Assembly: GCA_002690755.1 (NCBI GenBank)
Contig: NZFT01000096.1
Location: 31,790 to 56,220 of the forward strand
Direction: 5' to 3'
DNA from: Phycisphaerae bacterium
GTDB taxonomy: Bacteria > Planctomycetota > Phycisphaerae > Phycisphaerales > SM1A02
DNA: 24,431 nt
Part shown: piece after piece, positions 7,123 to 15,540 of the stretch
How positions within the stretch are numbered: the stretch's first letter is position 1
Layout: each line of letters begins with the position of its first letter
Program-made: the position numbers and the translations under genes
The notes under the pieces: model-generated
Told to the model about the DNA's origin: nothing
What the model saw: only the letters and a program-made list of their open reading frames with translations
Databases searched by the model: none

Positions 7123-8637
7123 TCAGTCGTTGCCGGCGATGGCGGGGAACTCGGACTGGAGCGCCGGGTAGAGCCTGGCGAAGACCTCGTGTCTCGCCAT
7201 CAGGACTTCGCGGTCCGGGCCCGGATCGATTCGATCTTGTTCATTCGACACCGAGGCACAGGCGTCCTCCACGCTCGCGAACGCCCCCGCACCGACCGCG
7301 GCGAGGATCGCCGCCCCGCAGGCAGTGGCTTCGGTGGTGCTGGTGGTGGTGACCGGGGTGCCGAAGAGATCGGCGCAGGTCCGCCGCCAGAGTTCGCTCT
7401 TCGCACCACCGCCCGAGAGGGTCACGGTGCGGGGCCGGACCCCGGTGGACCGGATGAGATCGAGACACTGTGCGAGTCCGTGGGTCACGCCTTCGAAGAC
7501 GGCTCGGGCAAGGTGTCGTCGGTCGTGCCGCAGGTCGAGTCCGATGAACGCGCCGCGGGCATCGGCGTCCGGCCAGGGGGTGCGTTCTCCGGAAAGATAG
7601 GGCAGGAAGAGCAGGCCGTCGGCGCCGGCCGGGACCTCGTTCGCCATCGCCTCGATCCGGGGGAACGCATCGTCGCCCGCAGCCTCGTCGATGTCGGGCA
7701 CGATTGCGCTGCGGAACCAGTCGAGGCTTCCTGCGCCCGAGAGCATGACGCCCATCAGATGCCACCGGCCCGGTACGGCGTGGCAGAAGGCGTGGAGTCG
7801 ACCGTCGGGGGTGGATCGCCATGCATCGGTCGGCGCGAAGACCACGCCACTGGTACCGAGCGTGGTTCCGACCCGCCCCTCGGAGACCAGGCCGGTTCCG
7901 ATCGCGGAGGCGGCCTGATCGCCCGCGCCGGCGACGATCGGTATGCCGGGTCGGAGGCCGGTCTCGGACGCCGCGGTCTCGGAGATCGTCGCGACGACCT
8001 CGGGTCCCTCCGCCGCGTGTGGCCACCAGGACCGCGGGAGATCGAGCGTCTGCAGGAGATCGTCAGACCACGTCCGTCGGGCGCAGTCGAAGACCGCGGT
8101 CCCCGATGCGTCGGACACGTCCGTCACCATCTCGCCCGAGAGGCGATATCGGATCCAGTCCTTGGGAAGCAGGACGCTGGAGATTCGGGCGTAAGCCTCG
8201 GGTTCGTGCGCCCGCATCCACAGCAGCTTCGGGGCCGTGAAACCTGGAAGCATGCGGTTGCCGCAGGCGGCCACGAGATGTTCGATGCCGAGTCGTTCCT
8301 CGACCGCCCGGCACTGCGGTTGGCTGCGTCCATCGTTCCAGAGAATGGCCGGCCGCACCGGGACACCGGTCGCGTCGAGCGCGACCAGGCCGTGCATCTG
8401 GCCGGTGAGACCGACGGCATCGATGGAAGCGGCCTCGATCGCCGCGTCGCGACAGGCGTCGCGGATCGCGGTGAGTGAACTCGGCCACCACGCTTCGGGA
8501 TCCTGTTCGGACCAGCCGGGTTGCGGAGCGTCCGGTTCGTGACGCCCCGATCCCGTACCGACGACCGCCCCGGCGTCGTCGAGGATGATCGCCTTGGTCC
8601 CGCTGGTGCCGACGTCGATTCCGAGGAAAAGGCTCAT
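7123..8637 (-). CDS. xylB: Xylulokinase (FGGY family)
   Basis: XylB phosphorylates D-xylulose to xylulose 5-phosphate, feeding the pentose phosphate pathway. The 504-residue product has normal length and the expected motifs: GIDVGTSGTK at 6-15, MHG at 81-83, WNDGRS, GAGDQ with the probable catalytic base D240, SGERTPWPD and a C-terminal SGGGAKSELWRR. Among FGGY kinases this set fits xylulokinase best, but substrate range in the family is broad and a related sugar kinase is possible. No xylose isomerase gene is in the window. It starts 42 bp after the stop of the His-tailed lipoprotein gene and is followed 23 bp later by the 65-residue membrane protein gene, so it may share the long minus-strand transcript. 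No strong Shine-Dalgarno precedes ATG 8637. Confidence 0.9.
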   Translation of the reverse strand: MSLFLGIDVGTSGTKAIILDDAGAVVGTGSGRHEPDAPQPGWSEQDPEAWWPSSLTAIRDACRDAAIEAASIDAVGLTGQMHGLVALDATGVPVRPAILWNDGRSQPQCRAVEERLGIEHLVAACGNRMLPGFTAPKLLWMRAHEPEAYARISSVLLPKDWIRYRLSGEMVTDVSDASGTAVFDCARRTWSDDLLQTLDLPRSWWPHAAEGPEVVATISETAASETGLRPGIPIVAGAGDQAASAIGTGLVSEGRVGTTLGTSGVVFAPTDAWRSTPDGRLHAFCHAVPGRWHLMGVMLSGAGSLDWFRSAIVPDIDEAAGDDAFPRIEAMANEVPAGADGLLFLPYLSGERTPWPDADARGAFIGLDLRHDRRHLARAVFEGVTHGLAQCLDLIRSTGVRPRTVTLSGGGAKSELWRRTCADLFGTPVTTTSTTEATACGAAILAAVGAGAFASVEDACASVSNEQDRIDPGPDREVLMARHEVFARLYPALQSEFPAIAGND

Positions 8638-8679
8638 GTAAGGAATGGTATGGCGGGACGCGGCATCGCGGGTCTCCGA

Positions 8680-9342
8680 TCAGTGATCGGGGATGCCGTC
8701 TCCGTCGTGATCATGGTCGTGGTGTTCGTGGTCGTGATCGTGTTCGACCACGATGTTGACGTTTTCCTCGCCCGCGTGGGATCCCAGTCGGAGGTCGCCG
8801 CGTTCCGGACGTCCACCGACCCAGATGCGGTCCGCATCGACCACGAAAAGGCCGTCGTCGTTTCGGTCGCCGACCGTCCCTTCGATCACCACGAACCGGA
8901 GCGGCGCAAGACCTCCGGCGCCCTTGGCGTTGGCCGCGATCGGGTCGCCGGATTCACCGATGAAACGAACGGTCGCCATGCCGGCGGTGATGGCGTTGGA
9001 ATCCTCGCAGCAGTAGTCCCAGGGAATCGGGCAGTGATCCTCTTCGCCCATGACTTCGCAGGAAAGCAGGGAGGGATCCGCGACCGTGAACATCGCGATG
9101 CCGTCGACGAAGGGTTCGGGTCGTCCGCCGACGCGGGCCAGAAAGGAGACCTCGTCCCCGACCTTCGCGGTCGGCTTGACCTTGATGAGGTCCGGCACTT
9201 CCGCCGGACGGTTCTTCGTGAAGTACGCGGTGGGGATCGCGGCCGCGACGGGGGTCGCGGGTTCGGGGCTGGTGCGTTCGCATCCGGCGAACAGCAATCC
9301 GGTGACGGTGCAGGCGGCGAGGGTGATCGTCTTGAGGTTCAT
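8680..9342 (-). CDS. Lipoprotein with PWDYCCED motif and His/Asp-rich C-terminal tail
   Basis: This 220-residue protein has a lipoprotein signal (LLFAGC, C21). A short linker and a beta-rich domain of about 150 residues follow, containing VGDEVSFLARVGGR, then HCPIPWDYCCED, then FVVIEGTVGDRND. The alternation suggests an OB-like barrel, by inference only. I recall 'PWDYCCE' proteins from planctomycetes as uncharacterised. Residues 200-220 are a tail with eight histidines alternating with Asp/Glu, ending DHDGDGIPDH, which also resembles a thrombospondin type 3 calcium loop. The tail could bind zinc, copper, nickel or calcium. ATG 9342 is preceded by GGAG at about 10 nt. The gene begins 45 bp after the second permease gene and is probably the accessory protein of that export system. 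Confidence 0.82.
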   Translation of the reverse strand: MNLKTITLAACTVTGLLFAGCERTSPEPATPVAAAIPTAYFTKNRPAEVPDLIKVKPTAKVGDEVSFLARVGGRPEPFVDGIAMFTVADPSLLSCEVMGEEDHCPIPWDYCCEDSNAITAGMATVRFIGESGDPIAANAKGAGGLAPLRFVVIEGTVGDRNDDGLFVVDADRIWVGGRPERGDLRLGSHAGEENVNIVVEHDHDHEHHDHDHDGDGIPDH

Positions 9343-9387
9343 GGTTCTGGGTCTCCGAGAAACGTGGTCGAGAGAAGAGTAGGGGAT

Positions 9388-10557
9388 TCAGGCGGCGCGA
9401 AGCGCTTCCGGGACCGGAAGTCGAAGGCAGCGGATCGCCGGCACGAGGGCGCCGAAGACGCCGAGAAGCAGGCCTGCGAGCAGGCTCAGGACGAGGACGC
9501 CGGGACCGATCGAGAGCCCGAAGATCCCCATGGAGAAGCGAATGGTGGCCTGGTCGAGGACCAGCATCCCGATGGCGGCGGCGACCAGCCCCCCGATCGA
9601 GGCGGTGAGGACCGATTCGAGGACGAGACTTCGGACGATCGCCGGACGGGTGTAGCCGAGGGTCTGCAGCGTTCCGATCTCGCGGACGCGACTCGCGAAT
9701 GCGGCATAGGTCGTGTTCAAGCCTCCGATCACCCCGCCCGTCGCGACGAGGATCGCGGTCACGATGACCATGAGTCGGATGGGCGTGAAGAAGGCGGCGA
9801 GGGACGCGTAGTAGTCGCTCTCCCGGAGGGCCACGAGTTCCAGATCGATCCGAGTCGCCGCGAAACCGTTCGCGGACGTCATGTTCTCGGAGTCGAGCCT
9901 GATCACGACGCAGGAGAGCGTGTCTCGTTTCGCGACGATCAGCAGATCCGAGAGCGGCATCCAGATCTCACCCTCGATGACGCCACCGTCCGCCTCGAGC
10001 AGGCCCACGATCGTGAAGGGGCGGTCGTCCACGGTCAGCCTGGCGCCGAGCGCGTCCTCCGCCCGTTCCCACCCGAGCCCCCGGGCGGCGAGCGCGCCGA
10101 CCGCGATCTCGTCGCTTCCATTCGCCGGGAGTCGTCCCGCCGTGAGTCGTGCTTCGCGATGCACGAGGAACGCCGCCGGCGTGACGCCTCGGAAGATCAT
10201 GTTGATGGTGTCCTCCTCGGCGTCTCCGTCGAGGAGCACCGGGATCGCGAAGTGGATCTCGGGGGAGACCGCGTCGACGCCGGCGATGCGTTCGACGCCG
10301 CGGATTCCGGACGCCGCGATCCCCGTCGTGCGCATGGCGATCTCGCTGCGTTCCACGCTCTCCTCGCTGCCTGCCCCGATCAACATCACGTTGTTCGGAG
10401 AACCACTGGTGCGGAGCGATTGCTGCATTCCAGTGACGAATCCGCCTGCGGCCATCACCAGCAGGACGACGAGGCCACCGCCACCCGCGCTGAGAAGCAG
10501 GCGGACCGGATTACGGGTCATGTTTCGAACGGCGTATTCGAATGGAAGTCCTTGCAT
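9388..10557 (-). CDS. FtsX/MacB-like ABC transporter permease (second of two)
   Basis: This 389-residue permease has the MacB/LolE layout. One membrane helix lies near the N-terminus (about residues 20-42), then a large periplasmic domain of about 210 residues. Three C-terminal helices follow, with the FtsX-type VREIGTLQTLGYTR loop between the first two. It should form a heterodimer with the preceding permease and use the ATPase encoded upstream. I chose ATG 10557 (MQGLPFEYAVRNM) because GAGG at 10566-10569 precedes it by 8 nt. The longer open frame to 10638 overlaps the upstream permease gene and is Arg-rich. The gap to the upstream stop is 19 bp. Whether it moves lipoproteins (Lol-like) or works in MacAB-like mechanotransmission is not readable from sequence; the adaptor and TolC genes favour the latter. 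Confidence 0.88.
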   Translation of the reverse strand: MQGLPFEYAVRNMTRNPVRLLLSAGGGGLVVLLVMAAGGFVTGMQQSLRTSGSPNNVMLIGAGSEESVERSEIAMRTTGIAASGIRGVERIAGVDAVSPEIHFAIPVLLDGDAEEDTINMIFRGVTPAAFLVHREARLTAGRLPANGSDEIAVGALAARGLGWERAEDALGARLTVDDRPFTIVGLLEADGGVIEGEIWMPLSDLLIVAKRDTLSCVVIRLDSENMTSANGFAATRIDLELVALRESDYYASLAAFFTPIRLMVIVTAILVATGGVIGGLNTTYAAFASRVREIGTLQTLGYTRPAIVRSLVLESVLTASIGGLVAAAIGMLVLDQATIRFSMGIFGLSIGPGVLVLSLLAGLLLGVFGALVPAIRCLRLPVPEALRAA

Positions 10558-10576
10558 GGTCGTGTCCTCGGGGCGA

Positions 10577-11737
10577 TCAGATCGCCCGCAGTCCTTCCGT
10601 GATCTCGCTCCGTGCAGCACGCACCGCGGGAACCGCACCGGCGAGCAGGCCGAGGATGATCGCGATTCCGGCCCCGATCATCGCGAGTCGCGGATCGTTG
10701 ACGATCTCGACGTTGACCCCCTCCATCGTCATGCTGAACCGTCCGAAGGAGATGAGGACGGTCGAGGCCACGCCGCCGATCACGCCGCCCGCGGCACCGA
10801 GGATCGCGCCCTCGAGGAGCACCATCCATGCAAGCAGTCCGCCCGTGTAGCCGAGGGTCTGCAGGACCGCCTGATCGCGGATTCGATCCCGCATCGCCAG
10901 GATGATCGCGTTCGCGATCAGGGCGAGCACCGCGGCGAGGGACGCCCATCCGACCCAGCCCGCGAAGCTCACGAGCTCCACTACGTCCCGGACCGCCCGG
11001 CCGACGAAGGCCTTCTCCGGCCAGGTGCTGGTCGGATGCTCGTCATGCTTGAACTCGGCGTCGATGATGGCCGCGATCTCCTCCATGCGGGCGGGCGTGT
11101 CGACGGTGACGTTGAACTGGGTCACGATCCCCCCGGTGCCGCCGCGGGTGACGGTCTCCTGCAGGAACGGAAGCGGCACGTAGGCGACGTTCCGATCCTG
11201 GGCCCGTTCGCTCTCGAGGATGCCGGCGACGTAGACCGTCACGCCGGCGGCGCTGAACCGGTCACCCACCGAGACGCCTCTTCGGGCGGCGAGCGACTCG
11301 CCCACGACCGCCGCGTCGCCGCGACGACGCCAATCCTCCGGCGTACCCTCCACGAGCCGGCCCGCGTCGCCGAGGGTCGATTCGAGGTCGTCCGTTGGAA
11401 CGCCTCGGAACGTGACCACGTCGAGGCTGGCCCGGCAGTTGGAGACCAGGATCTGCATCGGAATCACCGCGCTCACGCCCTCGATCCGTTCGATCCGGTC
11501 GCCGTAGAACTGCGGCAGCCGACTGGTGAACGGGCAGAAGCGATTTTCGCGATAGACGACGAGCGTCGCATCGTCGGCGGACGCCTGAGTCGCATCGTCC
11601 ACCCCCGCCCGCATCGCTTCGACGCTGGTGAAGAGGAACATCGCGACCGCGATGCCGCTCACCGTGAGCAGGGACCGGACGGGCGTGCGCACGATCTGAC
11701 GCCAGACGGTGGGAATGACTGCAAGTGATTGCTTCAC
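10577..11737 (-). CDS. FtsX/MacB-like ABC transporter permease (first of two)
   Basis: This 386-residue permease has one N-terminal helix (about 19-40) and a periplasmic domain of about 220 residues with [15 protein letters not shown] near its start. Three C-terminal helices follow, the last about 352-375, with the [14 protein letters not shown] loop. It is distinct in sequence from the next permease, so the pump is probably a heterodimer. The start is GTG 11737. Its GTGA overlaps the ATPase stop by 4 nt, and GGAGA at 11745-11749 lies 7 nt upstream. The open frame extends to 11824, but that extension is inside the ATPase gene. Two cysteines in the periplasmic domain (in FCPF and SNCRA) could form a disulfide. 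Confidence 0.9.
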   Translation of the reverse strand: MKQSLAVIPTVWRQIVRTPVRSLLTVSGIAVAMFLFTSVEAMRAGVDDATQASADDATLVVYRENRFCPFTSRLPQFYGDRIERIEGVSAVIPMQILVSNCRASLDVVTFRGVPTDDLESTLGDAGRLVEGTPEDWRRRGDAAVVGESLAARRGVSVGDRFSAAGVTVYVAGILESERAQDRNVAYVPLPFLQETVTRGGTGGIVTQFNVTVDTPARMEEIAAIIDAEFKHDEHPTSTWPEKAFVGRAVRDVVELVSFAGWVGWASLAAVLALIANAIILAMRDRIRDQAVLQTLGYTGGLLAWMVLLEGAILGAAGGVIGGVASTVLISFGRFSMTMEGVNVEIVNDPRLAMIGAGIAIILGLLAGAVPAVRAARSEITEGLRAI

Positions 11738-12447
11738 GCGATGGTCTCCGTTCCGGTCCCGATGGCGGGGGTCTCGGACTCCACGAGTCGGCCCTTCTCC
11801 AGATGGAGCACCGTGTCGCACCACTCGGTGGTCTTGGGATCATGGGTCACCATCACGATGGTGCGTCCGAGGTCGCGATTCAGTCGGGCGAGGAGATCCA
11901 TGATCGTCGTCGCGCTCTCCCGATCGAGGTCCCCGGTCGGCTCGTCGGCGAGGATCAGCGTCGGGTCCGTGACGATGGCCCGCGCGATCGCGACCCGCTG
12001 TTCCTGCCCGCCCGAGAGCTGTCTCGGATGGTGGTCGCTTCGGTCGGCGATGCCCACGAGATCCAGCGCCGCGGCGACCCGCCGGTGTCGTTCGCGACGC
12101 GAGATCGGATGCAGGAGCAGCGGCAGTTCCACGTTCTCGTAGGCGGAGAGGACGGGCACGAGGTTGTACAGCTGGAAGATGTACCCGACCGATTCGCTTC
12201 GCCACCGGGCGAGCGCGCCTCGGGCGAGTTCGTGGATCGGTCGGCCGTCGATCACCAGCGAGCCGCGGGTGGGCCGGTCGATGCCGGCGAGCAGGTTGAG
12301 CAGGGTCGTCTTTCCGGAACCCGACGGCCCCATCAACGCGACGAAGCGTCCCGCATCCATGTCGAGATCGAGCCCGTCGAGGGGGGTGATCGCTTCCGTG
12401 CCCCGGTGGTAGGTCCGGGTGAGATCCCGGCATTCGATGAGTGTCAT
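11734..12447 (-). CDS. ABC transporter ATP-binding protein, MacB/LolD type
   Basis: This 237-residue cytoplasmic ATPase should drive the two FtsX-type permeases encoded just downstream. Walker A GPSGSGKT is at 40-47, the Q-loop is in FQLYNLVP and the signature LSGGQ is at 144-148. Walker B LILADEPT is followed by the D-loop GDLD, and the H-loop is VTHD. The [20 protein letters not shown] stretch is typical of the MacB/LolD subfamily. Both ends overlap neighbours by 4 nt: ATGA with the adaptor gene and GTGA with the first permease gene. This indicates translational coupling and near-equal output. The family is clear but the substrate is not. Confidence 0.95.
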   Translation of the reverse strand: MTLIECRDLTRTYHRGTEAITPLDGLDLDMDAGRFVALMGPSGSGKTTLLNLLAGIDRPTRGSLVIDGRPIHELARGALARWRSESVGYIFQLYNLVPVLSAYENVELPLLLHPISRRERHRRVAAALDLVGIADRSDHHPRQLSGGQEQRVAIARAIVTDPTLILADEPTGDLDRESATTIMDLLARLNRDLGRTIVMVTHDPKTTEWCDTVLHLEKGRLVESETPAIGTGTETIA

Positions 12448-13991
12448 GCGTCGGCCTCCACGCCCGCGTCTTCGATCCGGATCGCGTCGCCCTCGCCGAC
12501 GACGTCTCCGAGAATGACCATGTCACCCGCTCGCAGTCCGGAGCGGATCTCGATCCAGCCTTCGAACATCCGGTCGCCCACCTCGACCGCGCGACGATCC
12601 GCGACGCCCTCGCGTCCGCGGCGATCCGCCACGACCCAGATCCGACCGGCGTCGTCGATCGCCTCGGCCGGGGCGAAGACCCGGTCCACGGTGCGGCGAG
12701 CCGCCGATTCATCGTCTTCGCCGGGGGCCAGGATCCGGACCCGGGCGAGCATGTCGGGTTTGAGCAGTGGTGACGGGTCGATGACGTGGACCTTCGCCTC
12801 CACGGTGTTCTTGGAGATGTCGGCCCGATGGACGAATCGGGTGACCCGGCCCTTGAACACCACGTCGGGAAGCAGGTCGACCACGATCTCCGCGGGCTGG
12901 CCGACGCCGACCTTCGCGGCATCCGCGAGGGGGACGTCGGCGCGGACCTGGAGCATCGCGGGATCGTAGAGATGCACGACGTGGGCGCCGTGCTGCCCGT
13001 TGCCGAACTGGATGGTCGATCCCGGCGAGGTCAGCCGTTCGATCACCACGCCGTCGACCGCCGATCGAACCGTGCAGCGATCGAGCGCCAGGCTCGCCGC
13101 GTCCCGGTCCGCGACGGCACGATCCAGTTCGGCTTCTGCGACCCGCATCGCCGCCTTCGCGTTTTCGAGCTCGAGCGTCTCGTGGACGAGCAGTTCGCGA
13201 TTCCGGAGGCTTGCGGCATGTTCCGCTCGGGCCGCCGCGAGTTTCGCGGTCACCGCATCGCGTTCCGCCTCGACGCCTTCGATCTCGGCATCGATCGAGC
13301 GAAGCCTGATCCGCATCCGCTCGACCGGGCCCGCGGCGACCGCCCCCTCGTCGACGAGTTTCGACTTTCGGGCGAGTTCATCCTTCAACTCCTCGATCCG
13401 CGTCCGGAGACCCGTGATGCGGGACGGGTATCCCGCGAGGTCCGCCTCGAGCTGCGCCTCCCGGGCGGCCATGACCGCGACGCGTCGATCCAGTTCGACG
13501 AGTTCGTCGATCTCGACCCGGGCGGCCCGGTGGGCCGCGACCGCCGCTTCCAGGACCCCTTGTCGCTGTTCGACCAAGGCTTTGGTCCGTCGATGCGCGA
13601 TTTCGGCGTCATCGGCGACCAGACGGGCGACGGCCTGTCCGGCCTCGACCCGATCACCTTCGAGCACCAGGATCTCCGAGACGACCCCTTCGGTCAGCGC
13701 GGGGACGTAGACGGAGAAGGGATCGGCTTCGATCCAGCCGGGTGCCTGAACGACGACCTCGTTCTCCCGGGCCGCCGCGGACGGGGCGGCTTCGATGGAC
13801 CGGATCGCGACCGCGGTCGCACGGACGTCGGTCCGGGGTCGGACCGCATCCCAGCCGACGATCGCGAGGAGCCCTGCGGTCGCGAGCAGGATCGCCAGCG
13901 GAATCGCGATCCGAGCGAGGAAGCGACGTGGTGGTTGGGGGATTCGATCGGCCGCATCGGGCCGGATGTTCTCGATGCCGTGTCGCTTCAT
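12444..13991 (-). CDS. HlyD/MacA-type periplasmic adaptor protein
   Basis: This 515-residue adaptor should bridge the inner-membrane ABC pump to the TolC-like channel. It has a single N-terminal membrane helix (about 25-46) and a first lipoyl half (about 79-128, with VPALTEGVVSEILVLEGDRVEAGQ). A long Ala/Glu/Arg-rich coiled-coil hairpin (about 133-300) follows. The second lipoyl half is near 306 (CTVRSAVDGVVIERL), then come beta-barrel and membrane-proximal domains. The hairpin is longer than in short RND adaptors, which fits an ABC-type partner. ATG 13991 overlaps the TolC-like gene's stop as ATGA. The longer frame to 14708 lies antiparallel to nothing useful and simply runs through that gene. 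Its own stop overlaps the ATPase start by 4 nt. Confidence 0.92.
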   Translation of the reverse strand: MKRHGIENIRPDAADRIPQPPRRFLARIAIPLAILLATAGLLAIVGWDAVRPRTDVRATAVAIRSIEAAPSAAARENEVVVQAPGWIEADPFSVYVPALTEGVVSEILVLEGDRVEAGQAVARLVADDAEIAHRRTKALVEQRQGVLEAAVAAHRAARVEIDELVELDRRVAVMAAREAQLEADLAGYPSRITGLRTRIEELKDELARKSKLVDEGAVAAGPVERMRIRLRSIDAEIEGVEAERDAVTAKLAAARAEHAASLRNRELLVHETLELENAKAAMRVAEAELDRAVADRDAASLALDRCTVRSAVDGVVIERLTSPGSTIQFGNGQHGAHVVHLYDPAMLQVRADVPLADAAKVGVGQPAEIVVDLLPDVVFKGRVTRFVHRADISKNTVEAKVHVIDPSPLLKPDMLARVRILAPGEDDESAARRTVDRVFAPAEAIDDAGRIWVVADRRGREGVADRRAVEVGDRMFEGWIEIRSGLRAGDMVILGDVVGEGDAIRIEDAGVEADA

Positions 13992-15460
13992 GATGAACAC
14001 TCCATGCAGGTCCGCCCGGCTTGAAGCCGGGGCTCGACGAGGGCGGTCTTCGACGCTTCTTCGATGGGTGGGACCGCGGGCGGGATCGGGTCGAGGTCGA
14101 AGGAACCACCGACCGTCTCCTCGAGGGTGATTCGCTCGACCTGGGAGGCGAGGCGGTACTCGACGAGTCGTCGTTCGACTTCGACGCGTCGCTGTTGTGC
14201 GAGCAGGAGCACGGTGAGATCGATCACCCCTTCGCGGTAGGCCGATTCCGCGAGCCGTTCCGCCTCCAGCGCGGGCGCGAGGACCGTCTCGGCGTAGTCG
14301 GCCCGCCGGCGATTGGACCGGACGAAGGCCTCGCGGGTCGATCTCGCGACGCCGACCGCGTCGCGGCGGACGTCCAGCAGTCGGAGTCGTGCGGCGTCGA
14401 GCCGGGCGCGGGCTGCCGCGACCTGCGTCGAGCCGTCGTCGAGGATCGGAACGGTGATCCTCGCGCCTGGGAGTATCGCCTCTCGCTCCATGAAGCTCCG
14501 GTTCCAGGCTGCGCCCACCCCGACCTCGGGCCACCGGGCGGCGCCGGCGAGTCGATGGCCGGCCTCGGCTTCGACGACGCCCATGCGGGCCGCCGCCACA
14601 TCGAGCCGGACCGACCGCGCGAGTTCGACGACCCGCGATTCGTCGGGAATCGCCAGGTTCCGGTCGAGCGTGCCGATCGTCTCGAAGGCCGGATCCCGAT
14701 CCGGGCATCCCATCGCGGTCAGGAGTTCGATTCTCGCGCGTCGGACGTCGCTTCGTGCCGCGGTCGCGGCCGCGGCGCTCTCGGCGGCGCTCACCAGGGC
14801 GCGATCGAGATCCACGCGCGACGCCTCGCCGACCTCGACGATGCTCGCGACCGTCTCGACCGTGCGTCGAGTGGCCTCGGCGTGGGCCGCATCCAGTTCG
14901 TACATGGCGTCTCTGGCGACGACCACGGCGTGCAGACGCCGGATCTCGGCGTCGAGTGCGATCATGCTTCCCGCCGCCTCGAGGATCGCGGCGCGACGAG
15001 CCGCGTCGCGCGCGTCGACCCGGGCGTCCCGGGTCCAGATCCAGGTGAGTTGCTGCGTGACGCCCGCGATCGCGGGCGCTCCTGACATCCCGTCGACCGC
15101 GACGCCGATCGCCAGATCGAGCGCCGGATTGGGCGGCAGGTCGGCCTGCGCGAGTTCGGCGCGGGCGAGGTCGAGATCCGTGAGCGAGGTCCGGATCTTC
15201 GCATCGCGCTGGAAGGCGACCCGGACCGCGGTTTCGACATCGAGCGGATCGACGAAGTTCCAGGCGGCCGGGGGAAGCGCCGGAGCGCGGGCGACGTCTT
15301 CCGCATCGAAGCGATCAGCGAGCCTCGATTCGGCGATCTCGTCGACGCGGAGGCGATCCGCGGCCGGATCGCTGGAGATGCAGCCGGGTCCGACGGCGAT
15401 CGCGGTGGCGGACGCCGCGACGAGGACCTGAAGTCTTGATGGGCGGTGAAGTGGAGGCAT
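13988..15460 (-). CDS. TolC-family outer-membrane efflux lipoprotein with C-terminal CxxC
   Basis: This 490-residue protein has the outer-membrane efflux duplication: two similar halves of long helices separated by beta-strand segments, with WNRSFMERE and the PILDDG segment in the second half. In MacAB- or CusC-like systems it forms the trimeric channel through the outer membrane. The signal ends VGPGC with C27, a non-canonical lipobox (Gly at -3), so lipidation is likely but not certain. The tail ends TCMECSS with C485 and C488, a CxxC pair unusual for the family and probably periplasmic. The gene starts 77 bp after the Cys-rich gene, and that gap is filled with inverted repeats. Its stop overlaps the adaptor start by 4 nt. 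Confidence 0.9.
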   Translation of the reverse strand: MPPLHRPSRLQVLVAASATAIAVGPGCISSDPAADRLRVDEIAESRLADRFDAEDVARAPALPPAAWNFVDPLDVETAVRVAFQRDAKIRTSLTDLDLARAELAQADLPPNPALDLAIGVAVDGMSGAPAIAGVTQQLTWIWTRDARVDARDAARRAAILEAAGSMIALDAEIRRLHAVVVARDAMYELDAAHAEATRRTVETVASIVEVGEASRVDLDRALVSAAESAAAATAARSDVRRARIELLTAMGCPDRDPAFETIGTLDRNLAIPDESRVVELARSVRLDVAAARMGVVEAEAGHRLAGAARWPEVGVGAAWNRSFMEREAILPGARITVPILDDGSTQVAAARARLDAARLRLLDVRRDAVGVARSTREAFVRSNRRRADYAETVLAPALEAERLAESAYREGVIDLTVLLLAQQRRVEVERRLVEYRLASQVERITLEETVGGSFDLDPIPPAVPPIEEASKTALVEPRLQAGRTCMECSS

Positions 15461-15463
15461 GGT

Positions 15464-15540
15464 TGATTCCGAACGGACGACGTGACGACATCCCGGGGAT
15501 CCGAGGGGATCGTCGGGTACTGCGAGGTCGTCCGGAATCA
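15464..15540 (-). repeat. Inverted repeat spanning the gap between the Cys-rich and TolC-like genes
   Basis: TGATTCCG (15464-15471) plus GACGAC (15476-15481) form one arm. GTCGTCCGGAATCA (15527-15540) is the complementary arm, perfect except for a 4-nt AACG bulge. An inner partial hairpin (GACATCCC from 15487 against GGGGATCGTC ending at 15514) lies inside the loop. The right arm includes the stop codon of the Cys-rich gene. In the minus-strand mRNA this could fold as a cap after the first cistron and tune expression of the channel gene. Confidence 0.6.

Noticed and set aside
8521..10602. Plus-strand open frame of 693 codons
   Set aside because: It is antisense to the lipoprotein and second permease genes, has low-complexity Asp/Arg/Gly composition and no recognisable domain.
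12786..14024. Plus-strand open frame of 412 codons
   Set aside because: It is antisense to the adaptor gene, which has clear lipoyl and coiled-coil domains.
13992..14708. N-terminal extension of the adaptor frame
   Set aside because: The extension lies entirely within the TolC-like gene in another frame. The ATGA overlap at 13988-13991 and the membrane helix just after it mark the true start.
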